A stretch of DNA of 26,822 nucleotides from an uncultured Bacilli bacterium (GCA_947629075.1 CANRCI010000008.1:1-26822), one strand, 5' to 3'. Shown: positions 1-7,020, numbered from the stretch's first letter. The notes: generated from the sequence alone by a model not told the origin. Numbers and translations: made by a program.

Positions 1-1377
1 TCTGTTGTGGTATCGAGATGATTTATCACCATCTTTATAGTTTACAAAGGGTCCCATCTCACCTGTCGCATCTCCTAAAATACGCTTATCGTAAGTCGTT
101 GTATTACTATCTTTATTATAAACATCAAAATAATCTTTATATGTTGTTTCAACTTTATCTAATTCTAAACCACTTGAACCGATATTGTCATCTATATATG
201 CAGCCATATACTCATGAGCACCACCCGACATGTCATATATACCGGTAATATTTCCCGTTGTACTAGCAAGGTAGCCTGTAGGTGTATTATATGCTTGAGT
301 TTTAGTCTCATCTGATCCATAAGTTCCTTGATAAGTACTTTGATCTGTATCAGCAGCAGCCGAATATCCAGTTTTATATGTATTATTATTGTTAATATTT
401 ATTTCATTACCTATTCCATAAGCTGAATGTGATAAATAAGCAGCTGCGCCCCACTCAGTATTTTTCATCATATGGGATTCTAATTCTCTGTGATAGTTAT
501 AGGCCGTCATAAACATGTTACCAACAGTACTATTTCGCCAAGAATAAACATTAGGTTTAATGATAACTTTGGTAGCACTTGTCTCATTCTTATTAGCACC
601 ACTAGTATTCCAACTGGATGTTGATGTTATTGGTGCTGAAGGATCACTATTTTGATTATAACCGGTTTCAAATTTTCCAACCCATAAACCATTTAATTCC
701 TTTGTTCCAAGTTTAAAAGCTGGATGTGTCAAATATTGTCCAACTTCATTACCATTACTTCTTGTTGCTGTCTTCGATTCAAAAACAACATCAATTATAC
801 GAGCATTACCAAATAGTGTTCTAGAGGATGTATCATTCTTATCACCATCATCAGTAAAAGTAGTTATTCCTGGAACAGTAGTATAATTACCTAAATTCCA
901 TAATTTATATTTATATCTCGGTATCCAAACAAAATAACTCTGAATATCACTTTCAGCTATCTTATCACCTGTTTCATATATCTTACTAGGTTTTGTTACC
1001 AATATAACTGCATTAGCCCATCTTTTTTCTGAATAATTATACCATTTCGTATAAAGACTAGCATAATGAACGGTTCCATCATTATCGATTGTAACTGGTA
1101 TTAACTTATCATTTAACTCAGGATCTGCTCCATGAAGAATAGGATCTTTCCAAACTTCATCCATTTCCCCTTTCAAAATTTTAGCTTTTTTATACAATTC
1201 ATCAATTGAACCTTGAACATTTTTCGAAGTTCCACCACTACTACTATTATCATAAATGACATCAATGCTCTTAATTACTGTCGTTGCAGCATAAACACTA
1301 GTTATTGAAATAGCTAAACCAATAAATATCCCTATAAATAACTTATAATTATTTTTAATCATCTTAACCATTTTCAT
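1..1377 (-). CDS. exported protein with FGE/C-type-lectin-like fold, 3' end outside window
   Basis: This is an open frame of 459 codons that continues past the left edge without a stop, so the C-terminus is missing. The ATG at 1377 is preceded by AGGGAAGG at good spacing. Residues 12-30 form a hydrophobic signal segment ending in VYA, a plausible signal peptidase site. Residues of about 39-60 carry a YDN...NVQGSIDELY segment also found in the upstream neighbour. The later part has VWIPRYKYKLW, NTEWGAAAYLS and NITGIYDMSGGAHEYM, which resemble the formylglycine-generating-enzyme/sulfatase-modifying-factor variant of the C-type-lectin fold used by many surface and tail proteins. No enzymatic cysteines can be assigned, so I infer a binding or adhesion role rather than catalysis. 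It lies last in the visible fibre operon, 32 bp after the preceding gene. The fold is moderately certain and the function unknown. Confidence 0.75.
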   Translation of the reverse strand, partial: MKMVKMIKNNYKLFIGIFIGLAISITSVYAATTVIKSIDVIYDNSSSGGTSKNVQGSIDELYKKAKILKGEMDEVWKDPILHGADPELNDKLIPVTIDNDGTVHYASLYTKWYNYSEKRWANAVILVTKPSKIYETGDKIAESDIQSYFVWIPRYKYKLWNLGNYTTVPGITTFTDDGDKNDTSSRTLFGNARIIDVVFESKTATRSNGNEVGQYLTHPAFKLGTKELNGLWVGKFETGYNQNSDPSAPITSTSSWNTSGANKNETSATKVIIKPNVYSWRNSTVGNMFMTAYNYHRELESHMMKNTEWGAAAYLSHSAYGIGNEININNNNTYKTGYSAAADTDQSTYQGTYGSDETKTQAYNTPTGYLASTTGNITGIYDMSGGAHEYMAAYIDDNIGSSGLELDKVETTYKDYFDVYNKDSNTTTYDKRILGDATGEMGPFVNYKDGDKSSRYHNR

Positions 1378-1409
1378 TATTCCTTCCCTACTTATATACT
1401 CAAAAAGTA

Positions 1410-2003
1410 TTATTTTAAAATACTGTACAAATCATCAAGAGCACATTGTACATCATTACATTTAGATCCACTTTCTCTATTATCGTAAGATAAAATTGCA
1501 GCATAAGGTCTTTCAAAAGTGTAATACATATAAATAATAGCTTCGTTTTCAGCCGGTAAAGATTTAACACTATCCTTATATTTTAAAGTTATATAGAATT
1601 CTGTATCGTCCTTCGAAGATATTCCCTGTCCTATTTTATAATTTTCTAATGTATAAGTCATATTAGTATTATCTATATTTGCTCTTAAACTACTAACTAT
1701 ATAAACATAATCCGTTTTATTTTTGACCGTTACTTTATAAGTAATAGTTGAATCCAATTCTGGTAATGTAACATACATAGCTGTCGTATCTTTAGAATAA
1801 CTACAATTATAAGTTTCAAAAGCACTATTTAGAACACTATTCATTTCTAAATTGATAATTCTTACATCTTCATCGACTCTTATTACACCATCACCAGTTA
1901 TCATCATTTTTTCGTCAAAGGATGAACACACTACAGTTATTGAGCATATAACTAATAATAGTAATGAAAAAATATGTACTTTTTTTAATTGTAATATGTT
2001 CAT
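1410..2003 (-). CDS. small exported TasA/camelysin-like protein
   Basis: This is a 197-residue protein with a hydrophobic N-terminal signal at residues 11-28. After it comes FDEKMMITGDGVIRV, which has the same spacing as the post-signal FTQQLTLDGTATV segment of the fibre subunit encoded at 4472-5071. The middle (ITYKVTVKN, FYITLKYKD) has the alternating beta pattern of TasA-like beta-sandwich domains. The last 28 residues (LSYDN...DVQCALDDLY) match a segment near the N-terminus of the next protein downstream, and two cysteines flank this motif. The start ATG has GAGGAG upstream. It is probably a secreted minor subunit or adaptor in the SipW-dependent fibre system. The signal lacks the classic SipW-cognate sequence, so processing by SipW is an inference. 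It could also be a lipoprotein-like anchor, since a Cys (CSS) follows the hydrophobic run. Confidence 0.7.
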   Translation of the reverse strand: MNILQLKKVHIFSLLLLVICSITVVCSSFDEKMMITGDGVIRVDEDVRIINLEMNSVLNSAFETYNCSYSKDTTAMYVTLPELDSTITYKVTVKNKTDYVYIVSSLRANIDNTNMTYTLENYKIGQGISSKDDTEFYITLKYKDSVKSLPAENEAIIYMYYTFERPYAAILSYDNRESGSKCNDVQCALDDLYSILK

Positions 2004-2015
2004 CTTTATACTCCT

Positions 2016-3182
2016 CTATTTCGTATTTTTATTATTTGTATTCACTGGTGGTTTATCATGATATGTATTTTGTTTATAAATTTCTTTTTCAAGATAAGCT
2101 TTAGTTAAACGAAATTTGTATAATGTATCATTATTAGTCATAATAAAGAAAGATTTCTCACCAGGAATGACATCATAATACAAAATAGGTATCTGCAGAT
2201 TAGTTGCTGCATCAACCATTTCTTCAAAACTCTCAGGATAAACAATATTTGTATATTTATCTTCTTGAATAGAAGCTGTTCCATTGACAATTAATTGATC
2301 ATAATCTTTTAAAATCTTATTTAAAGTAATTGTATAGATATTTCCTTTTTTATAATTTTCATAAATCTTTTTACTTCCAATAAAACCAATTCCTGAAGTA
2401 AAGATCAAAATAATTCCTAAAGATAATTCAGGATAATCAACTTTTCTATCTTTTTTTGATGATAAATTACTACTACTATCAATATTTGCAGTATCAATTG
2501 TTATATCTAAAGTCTGTTCACTAAGTGGAACTGTTATTTGTAATTTATTAGACTTATCAATATTTTCTACATCATCTGAATACTTTCCATCGACATCAAT
2601 ATTCATCGTAATAATGAGACGACTATCAACTGTTAAGCCATATTCTCTTTTATAAGAGTTAACATAATTGTTATATTCATCATAATCAATGTTAACATTT
2701 TCATTAATAACAAAATTATTAGAAGTACTACTCTTTTTAACTTCGTTTAACAAAACATTATCTTTAGTGTATAAAACCTTACTTGGATCTGTCTTATTAA
2801 AGATTTGAAGTGTTCCTACTATTTTATATTTATAATTGAAATCAAGATTTTTATCGGAATGAACTTCATATTTAAAATCAGCATTAATAGTATTAATAAG
2901 ACTAGCAACATACTGCATACCACTATTTAAATACTTTGTATTGTAATAAGAATTATCTTTTAAATAAACAGTATAATCAGCTTTTCCATTCTCACTATAT
3001 TTGACAATAGAATCTTTTTTATTTTCTGTAAAAGTCTTAATTAAGAGGATTGTTCCCATGCAAAAGACTATAATAGATAGTGATAGTGTTATATAAAACA
3101 CTAATTTGGAAATGGGTATTTTTTTATTATTGTTTAATGTGTACATTTTATCTGTACTAAAATATTGGACTTTATTATTCAT
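2016..3182 (-). CDS. DUF5305-like bitopic membrane protein of the SipW operon
   Basis: This 388-residue protein has one transmembrane segment at about 26-49, an exported domain at about 50-250, a second transmembrane segment at about 252-270, and a cytoplasmic tail of about 118 residues. The exported part begins with ADYTVYLKDNSYYNTKYL, the type of sequence I associate with DUF5305, a family often encoded beside SipW-like signal peptidases. It overlaps the signal peptidase gene by 4 bp (ATGA), so the two are translationally coupled. AAGGAG precedes the start. The biochemical role is unknown; scaffolding or chaperoning of fibre subunits at the membrane is inference from context. The family call rests on pattern recognition and should be confirmed by a profile search. 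Confidence 0.7.
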   Translation of the reverse strand: MNNKVQYFSTDKMYTLNNNKKIPISKLVFYITLSLSIIVFCMGTILLIKTFTENKKDSIVKYSENGKADYTVYLKDNSYYNTKYLNSGMQYVASLINTINADFKYEVHSDKNLDFNYKYKIVGTLQIFNKTDPSKVLYTKDNVLLNEVKKSSTSNNFVINENVNIDYDEYNNYVNSYKREYGLTVDSRLIITMNIDVDGKYSDDVENIDKSNKLQITVPLSEQTLDITIDTANIDSSSNLSSKKDRKVDYPELSLGIILIFTSGIGFIGSKKIYENYKKGNIYTITLNKILKDYDQLIVNGTASIQEDKYTNIVYPESFEEMVDAATNLQIPILYYDVIPGEKSFFIMTNNDTLYKFRLTKAYLEKEIYKQNTYHDKPPVNTNNKNTK

Positions 3183-4342
3183 CTTTTATTCTCCTTTATA
3201 AATCTATTTAATAGGACTGTTGGATAACCAATGTATGAAACTTTAAACTTTACAATCCCAACAATGTCATCATTTTTAACAGTCCAGTTATCGATAACTT
3301 GTCCTTTTCGATCTCCTTTAGTCGATATTAGATAAGTACTATTTTCTTCTTTGATGTCGACAACACGGTGAGTATATATTGAATCTTTCATGCGAAAGAC
3401 AAGAATGTCTCCTACTTTTAAATTTTCTAAATGATTTTTTATTGTTTTATCAACAATTATTGCATCTCCCACTTGAATAGTTGGACTCATACTACCTGAA
3501 CCAACAACAGCAATCCAATAAGAAAAGATATTACTATATAGGGAAATAATAATGACAATTAATAAAACACATATTCCTATAAAAATATTTGAAAAAATGT
3601 TTTTGGCTTTTTTTCTTTCAATAGTAACTTTCTTTTCTTTAGTTAAAGTATTATCAACTATATATTTTATAATTAAAGGAAGAAGAAACATTACGACCGA
3701 TTCTAAATAAATGCTTAAATTAGGATAAATCGGTAATAAATATATATATAAATTCATTATTAATTGATAAATTATAGTTGGTAAATATCCATATTTATAG
3801 GAAAAATCTATTAACATTATATTTTTAGTAATGCTGGGCAAAATAACTAGTGTTAACATTTTTAGAATTTCTTCACAGTCTTTTATGTCATAAGAAGGTA
3901 ATGCAATTAAGAAATCTAAGGTTGTAAAAATAATTAACATCATAAAATATATTTTCTTATTTTTATTACTTTTATGAGAAAGGTTATATCTAAATAATTC
4001 TAATAGTGCTAACAAAATGACAACAGGAAATGTGTTTTTGATAATGTTTTTCAAGGTAAAACTATATGGTGACTTGACATAACCTGTAAAAAGGCCAAAT
4101 CCATATATTATTATTAAAAAAGAAACTGTGTAAAAGATAATAATTGTAATAATTTTCTTTTTATCTTTACTAATCATTTTTACTTTTTCAAAACCGAATA
4201 GTAGTATTGATATCAGCAATAATATTCCAACTGGAAATACAACGTTATTTCCACTAAAAATGTTTTTTACAAAAACATTTAATATTAAGAAAAAAATAAT
4301 TATTAACTCAAAAACAATAATTTTCTTTTCACTTTTTTTCAA
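3179..4342 (-). CDS. sipW: SipW-type (ER-type) signal peptidase I
   Basis: This enzyme removes signal peptides from exported proteins, especially TasA/camelysin-type fibre subunits, at the outer face of the membrane. The catalytic domain occupies about residues 275-375. It contains GSGSMSPT with nucleophile Ser284, and YTHRVV with His325 in place of the lysine of ordinary bacterial type I enzymes. TKGD and a later Asp (about 344 and 351) fit the ER-type dyad/triad. The first 270 residues hold about eight hydrophobic segments, so the protein is roughly twice as long as B. subtilis SipW and carries an extra polytopic N-terminal domain. The start is TTG at 4342, preceded by GAGGTGA. The next gene overlaps its TGA stop by 4 bp, which also shows that TGA is read as stop here. 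A hairpin separates it from the fibre subunits upstream. Confidence 0.92.
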   Translation of the reverse strand: MKKSEKKIIVFELIIIFFLILNVFVKNIFSGNNVVFPVGILLLISILLFGFEKVKMISKDKKKIITIIIFYTVSFLIIIYGFGLFTGYVKSPYSFTLKNIIKNTFPVVILLALLELFRYNLSHKSNKNKKIYFMMLIIFTTLDFLIALPSYDIKDCEEILKMLTLVILPSITKNIMLIDFSYKYGYLPTIIYQLIMNLYIYLLPIYPNLSIYLESVVMFLLPLIIKYIVDNTLTKEKKVTIERKKAKNIFSNIFIGICVLLIVIIISLYSNIFSYWIAVVGSGSMSPTIQVGDAIIVDKTIKNHLENLKVGDILVFRMKDSIYTHRVVDIKEENSTYLISTKGDRKGQVIDNWTVKNDDIVGIVKFKVSYIGYPTVLLNRFIKENKR

Positions 4343-4371
4343 GAAATCACCTCACATTAAATATCTTTGTA

Positions 4372-4435
4372 AAAAACACAATTAAATGAAAAATATGAGG
4401 AAATAATGATAGACATTTTTCAATATTGTGTTTTT
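4372..4435 (-). terminator. nested hairpin between fibre subunit gene and sipW, probable attenuator
   Basis: In the 129-bp gap between the subunit gene and sipW, AAAAACACAAT (4372-4382) pairs perfectly with ATTGTGTTTTT (4425-4435). An inner pair, TGAAAAAT (4387-4394) with ATTTTTCA (4415-4422), sits within it. On the minus strand the stem closes into a U-rich run, as in an intrinsic terminator. No other promoter is evident before sipW, so partial readthrough is the likely purpose: much subunit mRNA, little peptidase mRNA. It could instead be an RNA-processing or stability element. Confidence 0.55.
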
Positions 4436-4471
4436 CCAAAAATTGATTCACTTGCATTTTTTTATATAATA

Positions 4472-5071
4472 TTATGTGGTTTGATTATATATAAGCGTCG
4501 TTGCAAGATTAGTTATTTGAACGTCATCAGTTGGTAATTCGTCTGCTGTTATATCATCTTTATATACTAGCTTTAGAAGTAACTCTTTTGAATTTCCAGC
4601 CTTTAACTCATCATCAGTATTTATTGTACTTCCATCAGCATATGTCAACGTATATTCCAAATGATTACATACATTGGAAGCGACTTTTTCTTTAGCATCA
4701 ACATTAGCACCGGTTACTGTACAAGTTGGAGTTGGAACGTTCACTGAACTCAATTTAGCATTAAAAGTTCCTTCATTCTTAACTGTAACTTTATATGAAA
4801 CTGAGTCACCAGGTGTGGTAAGTGTTACCGCAAAATTACCAATTTTAGTATCACCGGTTTCAATTGATGGTTTTGTCACTTCAGTGGCTGTACCTGTTTT
4901 TTCAACTTCTTTTAAATCAACAAACTTAATTTTCCAAGATGATTTTTTAACAGTAGCTGTTCCATCAAGTGTTAATTGTTGCGTAAATGTAGCATAACTA
5001 ATTCCAACTACAACAATAACTGCTAAAACTGCAACAACAGCAGCCAAAACGCCAAATTTTTTATTTTCCAT
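4472..5071 (-). CDS. SipW-dependent TasA/camelysin-like fibre subunit
   Basis: This 199-residue protein has a SipW-cognate signal: a short Lys-rich start (MENKK), a hydrophobic segment at about 7-25, then GISYATFTQQLTLDGTATV. The mature part is a beta-rich domain with SYKVTVKNEG and a cysteine pair (TPTCTV and SNVCNH), both features of TasA/camelysin family proteins that form extracellular fibres or surface layers. It is a paralogue of the gene just upstream, sharing VTKP, PGD, YTLTYADGSTINTDD-like and LKLVYK segments. AGGAGG lies directly before the start, the strongest ribosome site of the operon, which suggests this is the abundant subunit. The upstream gene ends 14 bp earlier. The exact polymer formed cannot be told from sequence. 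Confidence 0.87.
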   Translation of the reverse strand: MENKKFGVLAAVVAVLAVIVVVGISYATFTQQLTLDGTATVKKSSWKIKFVDLKEVEKTGTATEVTKPSIETGDTKIGNFAVTLTTPGDSVSYKVTVKNEGTFNAKLSSVNVPTPTCTVTGANVDAKEKVASNVCNHLEYTLTYADGSTINTDDELKAGNSKELLLKLVYKDDITADELPTDDVQITNLATTLIYNQTT

Positions 5072-5085
5072 TTTTTTACCTCCTA

Positions 5086-5664
5086 TTACTTTTGTGAGTA
5101 GATTATCGTTATTCCCAGTCCCGATATTTCGACGGGATTGGATGGCAATGATTTACCAGAATATTTAAGAGTTAGTTTTAATGTTTTAGTTGTACCACTA
5201 AGCAAAGTATCGTCAATATTAACACTACTACCATCACCATATGATAAATTGTATACTAGATTATCACAAACTAATTTGCTATTCGAGTAATCATTGATGA
5301 CGTTACTACTGCAAATAGGTTTTGGTATCGTAATCGAACTTATATAGGCATCTAATCCACCATCATTAACAACATCAAATGTATAGATAGCGCCATCACC
5401 AGGTTGGTAAAAATTAAGATCAAAGTTACTTATACTCGTCAATTTATCACGCAATTTAGGAGTAACGGTCTCACTTGCTTCTCCGATAAGATTAACTTTA
5501 TGCAAGTTCTCAAAGTGAACATCCCAACTTCCACTATTCATTGTCGCATAGCCATTTATATCTAAACGGCTAGTAACAGTAGCATAAGCAATTGATATTC
5601 CTACAATCATGGACAAAGTTATGAAAACAATACCAATGCCATTGACTAATACTTTTACCCTCAT
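5086..5664 (-). CDS. SipW-dependent TasA/camelysin-like fibre subunit, first gene of operon
   Basis: This 192-residue protein has a signal segment at about 8-28 followed by SIAYATVTSRLDINGYATM, the SipW-cognate cleavage context. The mature domain follows the same plan as the next gene: WDVHFENLHKV, a YQPGDGAIYTFDVVNDGG stretch, a cysteine pair (PICSS and KLVCDN), a YGDGSSVNIDDTLLSGTTK-type turn and a C-terminal ITIIYSQ strand. It is clearly a paralogue and may be the initiating, anchoring or minor subunit. GAGGTG precedes the ATG. It is the first gene after the left inverted site of the putative switch, and its only good promoter candidate lies inside the invertible segment, so its expression should depend on DNA orientation. 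Confidence 0.85.
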   Translation of the reverse strand: MRVKVLVNGIGIVFITLSMIVGISIAYATVTSRLDINGYATMNSGSWDVHFENLHKVNLIGEASETVTPKLRDKLTSISNFDLNFYQPGDGAIYTFDVVNDGGLDAYISSITIPKPICSSNVINDYSNSKLVCDNLVYNLSYGDGSSVNIDDTLLSGTTKTLKLTLKYSGKSLPSNPVEISGLGITIIYSQK

Positions 5665-5686
5665 AAATACACCTCAACACATTTTA

Positions 5687-5715
5687 TATCACAGAATACT
5701 TAATATTCTGTGATA
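5687..5715. repeat. left recombination site (IRL) of putative invertible switch
   Basis: This 29-bp imperfect palindrome has arms TATCACAGAATA (5687-5698) and TATTCTGTGATA (5704-5715) around the asymmetric centre CTTAA (5699-5703). It is the exact reverse complement of 6748-6776, with identity ending at both outer edges. Two inverted half-sites around a short asymmetric overlap is the form of a tyrosine-recombinase core site; the overlap can be read as 5 to 7 bp. It lies 22 bp upstream of the first fibre gene and would be transcribed as a hairpin in the leader. Confidence 0.8.
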
Positions 5716-5736
5716 CATCATCCACTCTACATTACA

Positions 5737-5765
5737 AATATAATACATTTTTCGACAAAATTCAA
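5737..5765 (-). promoter_or_regulatory. fibre operon promoter, located inside the invertible segment
   Basis: On the minus strand TTGAAT (5760-5765) and TATATT (5737-5742) are separated by exactly 17 bp, matching 4/6 and 5/6 of the sigma-A consensus. Transcription would start near 5730, cross the left inverted site and reach the first fibre gene at 5664 after a leader of about 66 nt. No comparable promoter was seen between the left site and the gene. In the inverted orientation this promoter would point right, out of the right site. Confidence 0.65.
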
Positions 5766-5779
5766 CAATAAATTGTCGA
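5752..5779. promoter_or_regulatory. inverted repeat centred on the fibre promoter -35 box, possible operator
   Basis: TCGACAA (5752-5758) and TTGTCGA (5773-5779) are perfect 7-bp inverted repeats with a 14-bp spacer. The dyad centre (5765/5766) falls at the edge of the -35 hexamer of the minus-strand promoter, and the right arm ends 30 bp before the recombinase start. It could bind a regulator of both divergent units, or the recombinase or an accessory factor. Arms of 7 bp in AT-rich DNA could be chance. Confidence 0.4.
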
Positions 5780-5809
5780 TTTATTACAAAAAAGAAAGGA
5801 GTAAAAATT

Positions 5810-6763
5810 ATGTTATTTGTAAAACATAATCGTAGTACATATACCAATTTATTAAAAGCATGGTTAAGGTATAAAAAAGAAACAGTAAAGGAGCAAAGCT
5901 ATATAAAATATTATACTTTAATCGAAAAACATATAAATCCGATACTGGGCAATATGAATTATAGATCATTAACAGAAAAACAAATAAAAGCATTTTTTAG
6001 TGATTCAAGAATCGCCAATTTAGCCTTGTCAACTCAAAGATCATTAATTTACATAATAAAAAGCTCAATAAATTATGGTGTATCCCATAATTTATGTAAA
6101 CCAATTGGAGAGTTAAACATAAAAATTAAAAAACCAAAAGCTAAAATTGTTTATTTAACTATAAAGGAACAAGAAACCTTAGAAAAATATTTAGTTTTAA
6201 AAAAAGATATTAGAAAATTAGGAATTTTAATGTGTCTATATACGGGGATACGACTAGGAGAAATTTGTGGTTTATGTTGGAAAGATATAGATTTTTACAA
6301 TAAGTCGGTATCTATAAATAGGACAGTACAAAGAATAAAAAACAACGAAAAAAATGCTTTAACTAAAACTAAAAAAATAGTGTCAACCCCTAAAAGTGAT
6401 TCGTCGAAAAGAACGATACCATTACCTGATTTTTTAATAGATTTATTATTAGAATTTAAATCTGAACCTGATAATTTTATTTTGACTAATACGCCAGCCT
6501 TTAAAGATACTAGAGTATATGAAAAATATTTTGAGAACGCTCTAAAGAAATGCAATATCAGAAAGTTAAATTTTCACACTTTAAGGCATACTTTTGCCAC
6601 TAGATGCATCGAGTCAGGAATGGATATCAAAACATTAAGCGAAATATTAGGTCATTCTTCTTATCGTATAACTTTAGATGTCTATGTACATTCAACTATT
6701 GATCAAAAAAGATGTTGTATCAATAACTTGGTCGATTACATTAATCCTATCACAGAATATTAA
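5810..6763 (+). CDS. compact tyrosine recombinase, probable self-flanking invertase
   Basis: This 317-residue recombinase cuts and rejoins DNA through a tyrosine nucleophile. The N-terminal SAM-like core-binding domain spans about 8-88 and the catalytic domain about 112-300. The catalytic set is complete: Arg148 (TGIRLGE), Lys195 (TPKSDSSKRTIPL), His256 and Arg259 (FHTLRHT), His282 (GHSS) and Tyr292 (DVYVH). The motifs resemble Tn916/phage-type integrases, but the protein lacks room for the extra arm-binding domain of about 80 residues, as in Xer-like and phase-variation recombinases. AAGAAAGGAG lies 8 bp before the ATG. No excisionase, transposition or phage genes are nearby. Its last four codons and TAA stop lie inside the right inverted site (6748-6776), and the left site lies 95 bp before the start. 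It is divergent from the fibre operon. I infer inversion of its own segment; a cassette or integrase relic is the alternative. Confidence 0.93.
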   Translation: MLFVKHNRSTYTNLLKAWLRYKKETVKEQSYIKYYTLIEKHINPILGNMNYRSLTEKQIKAFFSDSRIANLALSTQRSLIYIIKSSINYGVSHNLCKPIGELNIKIKKPKAKIVYLTIKEQETLEKYLVLKKDIRKLGILMCLYTGIRLGEICGLCWKDIDFYNKSVSINRTVQRIKNNEKNALTKTKKIVSTPKSDSSKRTIPLPDFLIDLLLEFKSEPDNFILTNTPAFKDTRVYEKYFENALKKCNIRKLNFHTLRHTFATRCIESGMDIKTLSEILGHSSYRITLDVYVHSTIDQKRCCINNLVDYINPITEY

Positions 6764-6776
6764 GTATTCTGTGATA
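6748..6776. repeat. right recombination site (IRR) of putative invertible switch
   Basis: This 29-bp site has arms TATCACAGAATA (6748-6759) and TATTCTGTGATA (6765-6776) around the centre TTAAG (6760-6764), the exact reverse complement of the site at 5687-5715. The recombinase codons ATC ACA GAA TAT TAA run through it and the stop occupies 6761-6763. Because the two sites are identical after inversion, the protein end is unchanged in either orientation. Confidence 0.8.
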
Positions 6777-6802
6777 CATTTTATTTGGAATATGTAAAAG
6801 AA

Positions 6803-6857
6803 AAAGCTTAGACAAATGAAGTAAACTTTAGGAAGTTACTTCATAAACCTAAGCTTT
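6803..6857. terminator. nested double hairpin just outside the right inverted site
   Basis: The outer stem is AAAGCTTAG (6803-6811) with CTAAGCTTT (6849-6857). The inner stem is ATGAAGTAA (6816-6824) with TTACTTCAT (6836-6844), extended by CTT/AAG around a TAGG loop with one bulged A. T-rich sequence follows on plus and A-rich sequence precedes it, so it could act in both directions. It would terminate recombinase transcription and, in the inverted state, transcription from the displaced fibre promoter. Confidence 0.55.
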
Positions 6858-7020
6858 AATTTTATATAATAAATATTTTTCTATAATTACCAGATATTAT
6901 TTTCTTACTTGTAAAGGATGTACTGATAACTCTTTACCATAATTATATCATTCTGGTAAAATATTGAAAGATTTTGTAGATAGATAAAATTTATTTTACA
7001 ATGTTTATTTACAAGATAAA

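Noticed and set aside
18..248. 76-codon plus-strand frame
   Set aside because: It lies antisense within the FGE-like coding region, is dominated by His/Tyr/Leu from AT-rich antisense sequence, and has no ribosome site.
4674..4997. 107-codon plus-strand frame
   Set aside because: It lies wholly antisense to the fibre subunit gene, whose protein has clear family features.
5808..5993. 61-codon minus-strand frame overlapping the recombinase
   Set aside because: It is antisense to the recombinase start, with no supporting motif or ribosome site.
5687..6776. The two 29-bp palindromes read as ordinary transcription terminators
   Set aside because: Neither is followed by a T run, and they are identical as reverse complements over all 29 bp including the asymmetric centre, which terminators would not need to be.
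5687..6776. Segment read as an integrated phage or conjugative element
   Set aside because: There are no other mobile-element genes, the ends are inverted rather than direct repeats, and the segment is only about 1.1 kb.
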